A stretch of DNA of 64,000 nt from Mercenaria mercenaria (GCF_021730395.1 NC_069361.1:56644501-56708500), one strand, 5' to 3'; shown: positions 11,401 through 26,400, counted from the stretch's first letter. Notes: generated by a model from the letters alone, not told the origin. Translations and numbers: made by a program.

Positions 11401-14400
11401 CTGGAAAATTCGGACGAACGGACAGACGTATGGACAAGGGCAAACCTAACTCTCCCCGGAGGCCAAAAGAAAAAAATAACATTTGGGGAGTGGAAGCACA
11501 AAAAGAAATTATACCAAAACAAGTCTCGTTTTATATAAAGTATTTCCTGGAGAAATATCGCTTAAATCTATTTGTATTGTTTCCTGTTTTATACATTAAA
11601 TTCCTACATCGTGGAACTCTACCTGCTACTTTAGAATCATACGCCACGCCTACTCCGCATACGTCATTGTCTCGCGCAGCGGCAATTTCTCCAGCACAGC
11701 GTGTACCATGGCTACAAATATACGGTGAGATTATTTTTAGGATATAATTTAACTGTTACTTTTTTTCTTGGCCATTTTTGTTTATACTATACCCAACACA
11801 CCTGAAAACAATGTAGTTTTTGAATGGTATATTTAGGTTCTTTTCTGATAAAATATAGTTTAAATAAAGCTAATTTCGTCAAATTCCTACTTACTTTCTT
11901 ATAATATACTGGCTATCACGTTTACTGACATAACAAAATAGAATTTTTCATTACCTGTTAAACCAAGTGTCTGTGTAGCGTGGATATGGAAAATGGTCAT
12001 TACTGCTGAAGTCATAGCTTGCTTCGGCATTCTAAAAGAAAATGTTTTATTCTTCTGCATGACGGTTTTGATATAACGATATAACGATAATGATTGTCGT
12101 TTGAAAAATTAACATCTGAATTGAACTTTTCGTCGGAAGTTTAAATATAGCTGAGTCAAAAATACCTCATGTTCATATCTCATCATAAAACTGCTGTGCT
12201 ACTTTGGTTCATGACAGTAAGAAAACATTATATCAGTACAGAAGCCATTATATCAGTACAGAAGCCATTTTATCAAGATCTTGAATTATCAAAGTTCAAA
12301 TTTTCCCCGCAATCTTGATAGAATTGTCAGCCGCGATCAAACATGCTTTTTTTTCCTTATCATACGAATGACAAAAGATTTAATGCAACAATTATTTATT
12401 TTACGCAAATTAACTTCAGAATTTCACAGTGTGATGCATTTGATTTGATAATGACATTCTAGATTTAAAGTGGACTTCAGGAAACTTGATTAATGTGTAT
12501 CTTTAAATATTCCATAGCCTTCTTAGAATACAAATGTTCTTTTCAAAGGAAATTGTCTGAATGTTTATAATGCAATATGCTATTTGAATGCAGAGCCAAC
12601 AACAAGCAAGAAAGTGAAAGTTAAAGTTTAAAAAAAGAGAAAAATCTTGATATTCTTAAATCAATTGACTTACATAATTGTATTTCAAATCCTCATGCAG
12701 ATAATCTATACCTGAAAGCAGAAAACACAAAAGTATTACACTATATTTACTATCTAGAATACATAAAGTTCTTTATACACAAGTTCCACTTGCTGGGTCT
12801 TTTTCTTCTTTTTTTTTAAATTCTAATTTTATGTATAAAGAATCGAATTCTACCTATTACTTACTTTCCGTAAGATCTGATAAGATGAGATTTAATAATA
12901 GACTGCTTATGTTTCAAACAAATAGGCTTTGGTAATATTTCACTACATTTAACTTTTGCATTCGAATAGCTTCAAACCATTCGAAATTAATCATAGCGCA
13001 AAAACGTGCCATATTCATAAATCAAACATTTGAATATATCCTTGATCTCAAATGTTCATTCCGCTTGTTTCTTTTCTTAGGATAAATTTCTTCCTCTCAG
13101 ACTAATGAATTTATATAAATTGTTTGCACAAAACGACATGGTATACTGAAAATGCAACTGTTCTCTAGTTCAGCCAAACAAGCGGCAATAAAGCACATTG
13201 TCATATTTATGATAAACCAGCCCCACTACTCATCTCGAGGTTTTGATTATATTTGATTCAATATAATGTATCTAAAGCATGGTGAACAAATCTTTGAAGC
13301 CAGATAATTTTATTTGTTACTTTATATTCAATAGTACATTAAGTTTAAAAGATCAAATGAGTCGCACTATAAGAAAACCAACATAGTGCATTTGCGACCA
13401 GCATGGATCCAGACCGCGCAGTCTGGTCAGGATCCATGCTGTTCTCTTTCAAAGCCTATTGCAGTCAGAGAAACCGTTAGCGAACAGCATTGATCCTGAC
13501 CAGATTGCGCGGATGCGCAGGCTGGTCTAGATCCATGCTGGTCGCAAATGCACTATGTTGGTTTTCTCATGGTGCGGCTCATTAATGAATGCTCGAGACG
13601 ACTCGGAAAGAACAGAGCAAAAGTTTGAAGTAAATTATTCTATACCGTCGTCCATTATAGCGGTGGTGACCCCTTTTCCTGTGAATCCCATTTCCCAGGC
13701 TGCTTCAACATTTAAATCTAGACCAGCTATTCCACCAGACTGACCTCTGTTTTTCTGTAAAAAAAGAAAAGCAAAATATTTACAAAATATGGTATAAATT
13801 TGTTTTTGACATATATATTTATTAACATCCTGGGTCGTTCATGTGGAATGATCCCCTTTGTAAAATTATTTCCCTATTTCATTTGATCAATTCGTTTTGT
13901 TGTTTCAAATTATTTTACACATGATATGATGATATATATATATATATATACATGTACAAAGATATGTACTAATATCTCTAACGTAAAATTGTCCTTGTTC
14001 AGGTTTTTTTAAATTCTCAAATTATAATCCAAAATTGTTTAGTTTTAGTACATATACAGTTTCCAAATGATTCAAAATCTTTACGCACATTACTGTTTTT
14101 ATCCCACTTTAGCCGTAACACTTTTTATAGAATATTATTATTACGGGTATTTCTAGATAACACTGTAATAAGTAGGTTCTGAAAACACTGATATTGTAAC
14201 AAAAAGAGATTTTGTTACAAAGCGTATTATAACACACTGAAGAAATTGATTGAGATAAACTAGAGAACGTTTTTAAAACATGTCCTTGAAGACGTGCTCT
14301 GTGGCCAATAACATTATCTGAGTTTCATGTGGCGGACTTATTACTTACTGAAACCAAGAATGTGACCGACATTAAGGCTAATGGAAGGGCAATTACCGAG

Positions 14401-17400
14401 AAGAAGTAAAAGTGAATAACCGAGCTTAAGGAGATAACTTTATGGCGAACTGAACATTGCTCGCTCAGAAAAGTCTGTCTCCTTAACGTTTTCAAGAAAA
14501 TATGTAGATATGTATGTTCTTTTATCTAAAAAGCTACGCGACCACAATTTTTACTGAAGGAGAATGGGCAATTTGTTAGGTGATTGATGGTTGTTGGGAG
14601 CAAGAAATTTCCATGACGCCTTCATGTAATTGCATTATACCGCAATAATATTTTCAGAGAAACAGTGTGGATCTGTTTATAAGCAACACGAAATGTTTCA
14701 TGGATTTGTAAAGTAGAAACGTTAGATAGGCAAATGTAATTTACTAAACAGCTTTCTACGGTGGAACAAAATAAGGAGGCGTATAGAGTTAAATAAAGAA
14801 CCATATGCATGAAAAATATCAAAACTAATGCATTGCTGAGAAGAAGATTATCAACGGTTTCAGCAATTTAAGGCATCTTATTTTAATCTTTTCAAAGACA
14901 TATTGAGAACATTCTCTTGAGGCGCTGAAGTAATCTTATCAAATTACTTCTTAAAACGGTATAAAATTTAATTTACTGAGATACATGTTCGTGCCTGCAA
15001 CTATGGTGTCCATAATTTGAATTTAGTCATCTCGCCCAATTCATTTTGGTGTGACTAACGCAAAATCGAAGTCCTAACGCACAGTACAGTAATCTGACCG
15101 TTTTCAGCTAGTGTTCTTTTTTACTTTAAGTACTTCGTTACTCTCCATGAGATTAAGATTGTTTGCTAAACGCCAACATGAATACTACTGAAAATGTAAT
15201 TGAATACTATTGAGATTTACTGTTTGACATTCTGTGAGAAACATCAGCTCTGCATACTTACGAGAAACCATTCTTTGTCAAATAAGGGATCTGTTGGGTC
15301 CTTTGATACAACGATATCCTTTTCATCATTTAAAAGCTGATCTAAACCAGTGTTTGTAAGCTTTAGATCGGACAGTAGCACACCTTTCAACGGCTTGTAT
15401 CCTCTTTTTGATCGTAAAAATCCTGTTTGTTGAACTGCCCTTTTTACCTGAAATACAATCTTTATTCTAACTATTGTTTATCTTTTGAACGTACATTTAC
15501 ATGCACATGCAGAGGTATTTCAATAATAGTTTTCTATGCTTTTTATAGGAATATCTGTATATAATCGACAAGAAATTAGCTTTACAAAGCCTCTGTTTTA
15601 TACTATGTTAAGCATATCTTCATATCAAGTGAAATAGGATAAAAGGTGCCATAACTACAAAGGTACATTTCCGTTTCTTTTATATAAAAGAAGCTTATTT
15701 AATTAACAAATTATGAAATAATGTGGTTAAGCAAATTATAATATATAAGCTGGTTTATTGATCTAATTGAAACTTTTTAAAACCGAAATAAGATCCACAG
15801 CAGTAACGAATGGTAGGTAATTGATGAACTTACAAATGGATGTGATTTAAGTTTCCTCGTGTGTAGTATACTTCTTCTAAATCTTGACTTTGGAACAGCA
15901 TTGTGTAAAAAGTGAAACTCTGTATCGGACCCAAGCACCTGAAATGATACAAAATATGCCGTACAATAAGAATGCACTTCTTATGTATAGTATCCGGTCA
16001 ATGAATATGCCATAAAGTAACTTTATCTGTATATGTATATGTATATCTTCATTACATAGCATAATATGTACGTATTATCATTACAGCATGTTTGTATACA
16101 TTTCTTGAAATGATGGAACAACAATCAGGAAATCTATTTGCAATAATTATTGTTAAAAAAGATCCAGCAGTTAATAACATGGAACACTGATTATTTTCTA
16201 ATATAGAAAATGTAAGGGGAAATAACAACAAATTAAGATCAAACTTCAATAAGGAAAATGGGATTTCAGCATTCTTATGTTCTAGTATAATGGAAAAGAA
16301 AATTTGTTCGTCAGCAATTTTAGTTCAAGCCTAGTTGCAAAAGTGGCGGCGAAAATCAATTATGGTATGTAAACAGTTTGAAATTCATTAATGTAGCAGA
16401 AATGAATCTAGTAATCGAGCCTGTTTGTGTCGTCTATGGCAATACCTGCCGACCTACAGGTAATCAGTAACATTGACCAATTCTAGAATCATTTACAGAC
16501 AAATTGTTTATCAATAAATGACCGTTGCATTGTTGCCGTGTATTATAGCCGGAAACACGTTCTCACAAGTCAATTATCCTCTATTATCCTCTACCTAGTA
16601 AAACTACTACAATGAATAAACTCGCTAACAGTAAGAACACAGAAAGTTACCTTCGAAAACATTCAATGAAACGAAAAAAAATCAGCTGTTTGATATCTCT
16701 TGATGAGCTGCCTGATTTAGCCTAAGTACCCGTAACGCATGTTGTCAAACCATAATTTTTACTTTTCAAGTTTTTCAAGGCGTGTGATTTGCCATATTGC
16801 TAATAAATGTTGTTATTGTTGAAGGTACATATATGAGAAACGGTATTTCAATTTTCTTACATTTAAAAAGCAATAATGTGCACTGAAGTAACTAAACTTA
16901 GACTACATTTCCATTTGTTCTCAATTACCCAAATCATAATTTTATAACTTTTAGATAACGAAAGACTACATGTGAACAAGTTACATTATTACTATAGTGT
17001 TTTGGCATTGAAAATGAAAACTTGAAAAACAAGGTGACGCCGCTGTTTAAGACCAACAACAGTAAACGATCCTTTTTACGTTTCCAATGCATAACAAACT
17101 CAAAGGAAAAGGATTTTTCGAGCAATGGTTTGAAAATCTACCTGACACACACATTAATATCTCTAGCTTGCTGAGGTGTCTCGTGTGACAAACAAAAAAG
17201 AAAACAAGCTGTTGTATTGCAAATATCAGGAGTGGAACAGTCGATAAGGCACAGCTTTTAGTACACATTTATTCAAGACAATAACGAATTCCTATTAACT
17301 TAATTTTAACAGCATGCTGACATATCAACACATTCATAGACATTGAAATTGTAATGCATTTTCTCTACATGATATTGGCCTCCGACCGTTGCTAAGGAAT

Positions 17401-20400
17401 TAACAATCATAATAAAAAAAACCTGGAAGCAAGTGTTTCTTGACTCATAGTAGATAATATATTGTGCATTTACTAATTCTTTCTGAAAGCATTTATCATT
17501 TTCATTTTCAAGTTCAGACAACTATCGCTACTTTTACTGATAACCATTATTTTAATTTCTTCTTCCATTTACTTCGACGATAAATTTGAAAGCTATAATT
17601 ATAAAGTATTTAATTATAAAATGCCGAAAGAGTAAATTCAGCCATTAAGCCTGTTTAAATTTTTACAAGCCATAACGCCACTTGATCGAGAAAATAGATA
17701 ACCATTTTCTCGAAGATTGGAATTCAATAACATTCCTTTCAAGATGCAGTATTCCTTTATTAAAGTGCAGAAACCTAAGATCCTGCACTAACGCTATGCA
17801 TGAGTCAACCTCGTTTACGTGAGAGACTTTTTGTGATAATTGCAAATGCATAAGTAACGATCTCACTACTTGGTAAAAACTCTTTAAAAAATCGCTGCAT
17901 AAATATGTCTTTAATAACAGTCTTTAAAAAAAATCTAGATTTCGTCAGTTTGGGAAAAAATGTCAAAAAAGAAATCCTGCAAACTTTATTTCTAATCTAT
18001 TACATGTATATCTACCATCAATTCGTCCGTTACTTTCCATGAAGATATGATTAAAGTAATAACCGAGAACTTTTCTGAAGAGTTTAGCTTTAATCTGATT
18101 TACATTGCTTAATTTGATACAAGCATATTATGGGACCATTCCTTTTAATGGCTTTATTGCGGAGGGATAGATAAAATTAATATGAACGTCTACTGTACAC
18201 ACGTAACAAGAATCGGTAATAGAAGCTGCAATTAATCGCGTGGGTAATAGTGGTAAATTATTTAAGCAAAGTGGGAGTAAATCCGATGATGAGCGTTCTG
18301 AATTTCAAGGCATTATTATAGGTAGTACTACATTCAATACAGTTTAAAACGTGCATTAAAAAGAAAAAAAAATCTTTTGTTGAAGTATATGTTTTAGTAA
18401 TAGCCTATATATGTAAAATGTTTTGTAACCTTCGTAGCTAAAGAAAGCGAGTTTCAAATCAGAAAAAAATATTTCCTCTGCATATTTAGGAATCGTCAAA
18501 CAAATGGCGGAATATACTTGTCAATGTTTGACATGGATTTGTAAAACTTCACTGCAGACATTGGAAAATATATCTGACACAACTCGGTCTTCAAAGATAT
18601 GAGATTCAAACAGTAATTCCGGATTATATTATCTGAAGAGTTCTGCCTTTAATCTGATTTGCGCTACCTAATTTCATCATCAGACGTATCATAGGACAAT
18701 ATCCTTTATATGACATTGTAGAATAGATTTCTTCTTCGAGGGAACTAAAAAAATGCGGAAAATAGTGCTGAATAAACAGATCATGGAATGGTAATTGAAG
18801 CAACAATAAATAACGTGGGTGAAAGTAATACATCGGTGAGCAAGTGGGAGTAAACACCTTTGATGAGCATATTTAGTTACAAGACATCAATGTTAGTTCC
18901 CAGCTGCTGAATAATTATGCTGTATACATTGAAGACCGATTGATATTTGTTCCATTTTGTTAATTTATTTATTTATTTGGGTTAACGGCGCACCAACACA
19001 GTATAGGTTATATGGCGCCAAACAGGACTACAAATTTTGGTTTCACATCTCATTAACATCGAAATAAAAACCATTTTGTTAAAGTATGATACAACCTATA
19101 TAAGGTGTTGATGAATATATGAGAAAACAACAATCGAAAATATTAATATATTCTATATTTATAACAAATATATATAGCAGTCACGTTATAAATAAAGCCA
19201 AAATCTTAACCATTAATAAGACATGTTATCAAAGACTTTAGAGTAATAGTTGACAGGAATGCACTAATAACTGATAAAACTCAATTCCTCTCCTCTTGGG
19301 AGGCCTGACAGACAGATTCGAAAGCTTGTGTTTCTGGCTCGGAGTGCTGTAAGATAATGGATGACAGGCATGAGTTACTTGTTAAGAGGCCCCAGTTTTA
19401 CAGAAGGAGAAGCCTTAGTCATTTGTAGGTAGGCCTGTGTTATTGGTTGGGAAACTAGGGTTAATGTTGGGAGGTGTGAGTTACTGGTTGGGAGGATCCA
19501 TTTATTTGTTAGGAGGTCTGAGATACTGGTTGAAAATCCTTAGTCGTTGGTTGCGAGTCCTGAGTAATTTTTCGGCAAACATACGTTTCAGGCGATGGTA
19601 ATGGTAGTTATCTAATTTCGTAGCTTCACCGGGACTTTCAATACTTTAGGCAGTAAGGGATAGTAAAATTGAAAATTCTGTAAAAGCGCGTTGATCCCGG
19701 TAAAAGATCTAATTTTCGTGATTTTCAGGGAAGAGAAGGGCAAATGTCTTGTACATTTACGCATGTCATCTTAAGTTTATTCTATCGTGTATCCGATGAA
19801 AACGATTTAAATGTCTGTTTCAGTATTCTTGAGGTCAAAGTGGTCCAAACTGCCCACATATCGACTCCTTTCCCAAACTTCTTGCAAAGTGTATGCATAT
19901 CTTATAGTATGATGCAATGGTAATGAGAAAAAAGTCTCATTACAATTGGTTTTCGCAAACTGAAACATGAATGAATTACCATTCTCTTTTTGAGCAATCT
20001 GTGTCATTTTAAAAACTTTAGCCCTGTCTTCGGAGCCAGGAATCTGTTATTCATGTTACAGAAGCTGCTGATTTTAAGGCATCTTCACAAGTATAATGAT
20101 CGTGAAAACCATTTACATATGAAACTAATGTCACTTAAACACACCTACTCACTTTATTTAAATAAATATAAGAAAATGACCCCTGTCACTAAAACTACCG
20201 TAAAGTAGAGCAGTTGTAATTTTATTTTCAATTCCTTATTGAAACTCTGTGCATTACAAAATTAAATTTAATATAAACATTCCTCACTTTAGTCTTAATT
20301 CCCCCCCACCCCCATTCCAAAAAAAAAGGCAATGAAACTCAAATAAAAGACATAAAGGCAATAATAATCCGGCCTATGTAATGAGCAAAGACTTGCCCGA

Positions 20401-23400
20401 CCTGATGATAACCCAAGTAAAGTGTTAGGCGGCCAGCGAACTCATGATATTTTTTCCTTTTTCTGAGAATAATAAATAAAGACGCATGGTGAGCGCTAAA
20501 TTACGTCTGATTTTGATCGATGGATATAACAATAGTGTTGGGCCTATTTCGCAATGTTCTGAAGTCTGTTTTACAGTCAGATTAATTAGGTATTTCTCTG
20601 TACTATGCATGCCACTGTACGTATTATATTCGTTTACTAGGATAACGGAGTGGGTTATCATCATCCGTGTCACTTGACTTGCAAAGTTTTTAGTGCCAAT
20701 CGCAAAGTGACTTCTGTTTAGACAAAGAAAACTTTTTCATAAATATGTTATGTGAAACAAGATCGCTATACTGTCATGGAACCAAAGACGATGCTGGGAG
20801 ATAGTGGCACGAATTGAGTTACAGAGGTTCAAGCAAGTACAAATAAATCAGTTCCCTATGTCAACCTTGCCTAATTTTTAGATAATGTTAATTTCATACT
20901 TAAGAGACATGAATATTGTCAAATTAAGATCATTTAATATAATTGATAACTGATCCGGTCAAGCACAATATCTTTAATTCAAAGTTGCTCTTTTTACAGA
21001 CAATTCCATAAATCATAGATGCCATTTAAATAGTCAAATCAGTTTCTAAAAGGACTGATTAAAGAAATAAAGACTATTCAAATGTCTGTATTCCATCATC
21101 TTCAAACTAACGATTTTCATTTGTTATGTCCATTATATTGTTTTGGTTTCATAGTAAAATATTCATGCTCAGAAAATTGTCTTCAGTTGGAGTCGAAAAT
21201 CTTCACATCAAGTTCACTTAACTTAATCACTTTGTAGAAATGCTCACTTAGTTTGGAAACAATGTTATGTCCCGAGGGGAATTAAACTCAAGCAGTAAAG
21301 TAACTGACAACATGGCAGATTGCATGCGATGTGAACTCATCGTTTATATTCACTAACTGGTTATTGGAACAAAGATATTTAATCACTGCTGACATGACAC
21401 GCTTGTCACAAATTCACAAATTATTCCAGGCAATCAATATACAACTTTTTATCTAGAATTTCTTCAAGCAGGAGAGTGTGTGGGCGAACACAGTAGCAAC
21501 GACTCATCTGGGACAGATTGGTTTATAGCTTTTTATCTGTCTTATTAACTAACTCTTTTGATTAACGTTATATTGAGGAGGAAAAAAATCGCAAATCTAG
21601 GTCATCTGAATGAAATTTTCTGCTAAGATATAAAATGGAACCTTTCTGTAAATCCTTATCCTGCTAATCCGAGGAGAGGACATTTTATACATTGGTATGA
21701 CATCATAACGCAGAACAGTAAATAAACCAATGTAATACGTAACTGATCTGTAAACAGATCTGTAAAATATAGAAATTAAAGATTTGCAATATTATTAACG
21801 TTAATTATATCATTAACGTTAATTTCATCCAAGAAAACATCAGGCATGGATAGATTCAAACTTTTTATGTTAACAGTACAATATACAAATTAAAATCAGT
21901 TTCTAAATTTTGTTCCATTAAATTGTAAAATTAGAAACCAAATTGCAAGATATTTATATTGTACTAATATATTGTGAAGGCGATTAGGAAGCATGCATTT
22001 TTCGTTGTGCTTTACAGCTGGTTCTTCCTTCCGCTTGTCCTTCTATTTTGATTATAAGACAGCACATAATAATGTGGGATTGATCACTTATCCATCATAT
22101 ATTGTAGCTGTAACATATAGAATTAAGCAAGACAGGTCTATCTTTTCCCCTACTTGCATGTCAACTGGAAACGGAGTTTAAGTCACATAATCGGATAGAT
22201 ACTGGTGTTTCCTTGATGAAATCACTAATCATTCCTGGTATACAAGAGCGGAAATAGAACGGCTAACGCTTAAGGGATATTTAAATTCCGGTGACAGTCT
22301 ATTACCAGAGCGAGGCATGCTCTTGAAAAAAAGGAGACTTTATCATTGAGATGAAATGTGATGCTTTTGCTAAGTTTTGTATGTTATTCTTTCTTTGCTA
22401 ATTACATAGGTTGCTTTTGGCGGGCACTTTAGCACTGGTTGCCAAATTTTTCCGTTAATAATTAAATACCGCAAATATTGTTTAAAAAGTGGAAACCTCA
22501 AAGGTTGCCCAACACGACAACAACGAAGATTTGAATGAGCCTGTTCATGAACGCTAGTGGAAATGTATGCTACCGTCCATGCCCTCTAGACAGAATTTTC
22601 GCACGTTACGAGTACCAAAATGAAATCGAGACATCGGCAGATATATTCAGCATACATGAAACCTTCAATGATATTGTATACTTCAATTCCATCAGAAGCA
22701 ACACATGGTCCCAAGTTAAAATAATGGACTTGCCAACCAATGAGACTGAAAACCAATCCTCAGAACTTAACAATCTAGAATTCTGACAGGAGTTCCCAAG
22801 ATATGGAGCCTGCATATCACAGAAATTGTCAAAAGTAAACATTGAAAGCCAAAGTTGTGAAGGCGGAAATACTTGGACCGCTCAAGCCGAATGTTCAGGC
22901 TGAAAAACTAAACATAACCAATAACACAACATAAAAGTCGTGATGAACGATCTGAAAAGATCGAAATATAAAGGCGAAGCCGCAAGCAGGGTCTGAAGTA
23001 ATCTTTATATTCTTCCCCTTGGTACGGATTCCCAAAATATGTTTACAAAATCTAAGATGGATCTTTTCATAATCATAAATTCCCCAGACCTCAGCTGCAT
23101 ACAACACAATTGGCAAAACCTTGGAGTCAGAAAGGGATAGTTTGGTTTTCGTATCAAGGTTGACTCTACTGAAAACTGAGAGTAAATTGTTATACACTCT
23201 CGAGGTTTGGTCCGAGAGAACTTTAAAATGTTTTCATGTTGTTTGCATATATAAAATAAATACCCAGTTTGCAAAAGTTATCAACAATTTCAACTTGGTC
23301 ATTGTTAATATACCATTCAAAGTTTTTTACGTGTTTCCTTTTTTCTGCTTTTTTTCCACGTTAATCTTGAGACCCCACTAAACAGAACAGCAGATACATT

Positions 23401-26400
23401 TAGATATTATAACAATCACGTATTTCATACCAACTAGTTTTCGTAATTACCAATATCTGCATTTAAGATTTAAAAAAAACTGATTTAAAAAAATACCTTC
23501 CACGAACAAATCGGTAGAACCAATGACTTAGAGAATATCTCTTCTGGAACACTCAGTTAAAAATCTTCTTTAATCAATTAAGATAAGGCTCCTTATCGCT
23601 TCTGGGATTTTTATTTTCTATTTAAATGCAAAATCATTCCTCCTGGCGACTTTAAAAACATAACTGATTTTGTCAGTCGCTGTAACTGAGAAGATATTGT
23701 TAGCTTCAGTCGCCATTCTTGTTGTATTTGAGAAGCTGTTATAAGAAAACCGTATTGTATGACAGTCACACAGCTGTAAAAGTCAGAGAAAACCAGCTGC
23801 TCCCGTGCCAAACAGCTGCATCCCTCCTTGCTTCATTCAACTTGATATCAAAATGCTAACCTTATCAACAAAAAATCTCAGTGATAGATAAAAGGAGTAA
23901 CTTTCTTCAAGAAATCTGTGTGGTCTTTTTTCTTTTGAATGACAATTTTTTTTTTCTAAATTACTTCATGCGGGGAAAATGCAAACTCGTCTGTCAATTC
24001 TTTCAATAGTGTGTATTTTTTACAAAGAGTTCCATCTAAAAAAAGTTGACACGTGCTTGTGAATGGAGATTTAATGATCTACAAGTTAAAAAAATTATTG
24101 AAAAAAATATTATATTACGAATGGAATAAAAATTGTTTTACAACTCAAATCGCAAAATGTTATGAGAATTATTTAAAAGGACGTTTAAACTATAGGAAAT
24201 ATTTCAAGAGAAAAATGAAACCCTTCTATGACCTTTATTGAAAACGTTATTTATACTTTAATAAAGGCTGTAGAAGTGAATATAAATTTTTTTTATTATT
24301 TTCATTTTAAGAATTAATTTAAGTATAGTATAACAACGAATATTAAATTGCTTTTAGCTAATTAACGAAAATGTATCTTCATTAATTGATATTAAAGCGA
24401 ATTAAGGACTTTGGTTATGATATTGTTGCCACAGTTTTTGTTGTAAACATAAAATATTATTGTAATTTCCTATTTTCAGTGAAAGTTTTCGCAGACCTGC
24501 ATATTTGATCAACATATTAGAAAGTATTGTTGAATCCATTCTTACTTATTTCCTCCCTTTATGGCTCTGACAGTACAAGTTAATATGTAGCTATGCAATT
24601 CTCTATTTTGACACCTGCTTTATCTGTTCTGTCATAAAAATTTAAAGCACTATAGAACTTAACCAAAGATTTGTAGACTAAATATTTTCAAAATGTTGCT
24701 GATTTTCATTTCCTTGGTTATTTCTTTGGTATTGATGTGTGTTTCGGCGCTTTAAAATATAAAACTATGTCAGCAGTAAAAATAGAGAGAAAAAGACATC
24801 CTTTATAGGGACGCATATTGCTACTTTCATACTTCATGCAGAAATGAGGAAGGGGTGGATTTTTTAAAAAAATTGATGGTGGGAAGATAAGAACCTATTC
24901 CTAAATTGATATAATACTCATGGACACCTGTAATATTCAGTTCTTTGCGGATAAGGAAAGAAATCAAATTTGCAAAGAGATATGGTGAAACTGATAATGA
25001 TGAACCACGTATGGTGCTTATAAAACTTAGTGATTTCAGCCTGAAATTGAAAATGTTTAACGGTCGTGATGAGCTGAGGGATAACGGAATTCGAATTTCA
25101 AATGACCTAACAATAAGACAGCGTACAGTTTTGAAATCATTGAGAGCCAAGGGACAAAAAGCTTATTACAAAGGTGGGCGGCTACAAATAATAACAGATG
25201 ATACTGATGAAACTCATGATGCATTTAAAACTCGAATATTTAAACGGGGCGTGCGCAAAATCTCCAAAAGTGGATCTGATATAAGTATAAACTCAGTAAT
25301 TGAGAATACAAACCAAAAACATGGAAGTATAAGTACTGATATCTAGGAATCAGGTCAAGGCCCTATACCTACTACCAATCTTAAAAAACTTTCCTTTCTA
25401 GAGTGGAATGTAGAAGGCTTATCTAACAAACTGACAGATGCTGATTTCATAAAGTATTGCCAGAAGTTTGATATCATTGGTTTTATTGAAACGTGGGAAA
25501 CTGATGTGCAGAAAGTGATTCCATATTTTAATGATTTTAAAATATTTATATGTCCAGCCATAAAATCTAAAAGAGGTGGTCGGAATATGGGTGGTGTAAT
25601 TGTTTTGATTAGGGACTATATGGCTAAATATGTTAAACAAGTTAGCCAGGATTTTCAGTATGGCGTAATATTAGAAATAGATAAACATGTAACTGAGTTT
25701 GAGAAGAAACTCTTATATGCGTGTATATATTTTCCACCAGTTGGATCACCTTTCTATGACAATAAGTCAGAGTCTGGACTACAGAGCCTTGAAAATGAAA
25801 TTATTAATATGGAGAATCTACATGAATTTGACCTTATTTTATGTGGTGATTTTAATGCTCGTACTGCAGAGCTGGATGATTTTGTATTGTCAGACAAAAA
25901 AGTACCATTATTTCAAGAATATTCTAATATTCTTAATGATACAATTACTACAAACAGAGTGTCCTGTGACAAAGTTATAAATAAACAAGGACAAGAATTA
26001 ATAGCCTTTTGCAAAACATATGGTGTTTCAATTCTGAATGGGAGGGTTGATAAAGATGCTTATAAAGGTGATTTCACATTTATTGATTCTGTAGGATGTA
26101 GCGTTATAGACTATTTTGTTGCATCTAAAGCTATATTTATAAATATGTGTAACTTTAGTGTTGATGCTATGTCTAATTTTAAGCATCTACCTGTAACATG
26201 TTCATTATGTACACAAAACAGAAATACAGTGAATGACAATATTTGTCAAGAGAACACTCAATCAGATTCAACTTTCTATAAATTTTATAGCAAAGATGAG
26301 GAGCAAAGGTACTATGAAAATATTGAAAATAGTGTTCTTAATGGCGATTTTGATTCACTAGATAGAAAGTTGTCAGACATGTCAGCAGATATAAACGATA

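Noticed and set aside
11280-11747. 155-codon plus-strand frame
   Set aside because: It is antisense to PCSK2 exon 7 and otherwise made of a dispersed repeat fragment (GGACAGACG.. end).
22535-22786. 83-codon frame beside the LINE thumb fragment
   Set aside because: No domain and an equal minus-strand frame in the same place; could be repeat DNA but not assignable.
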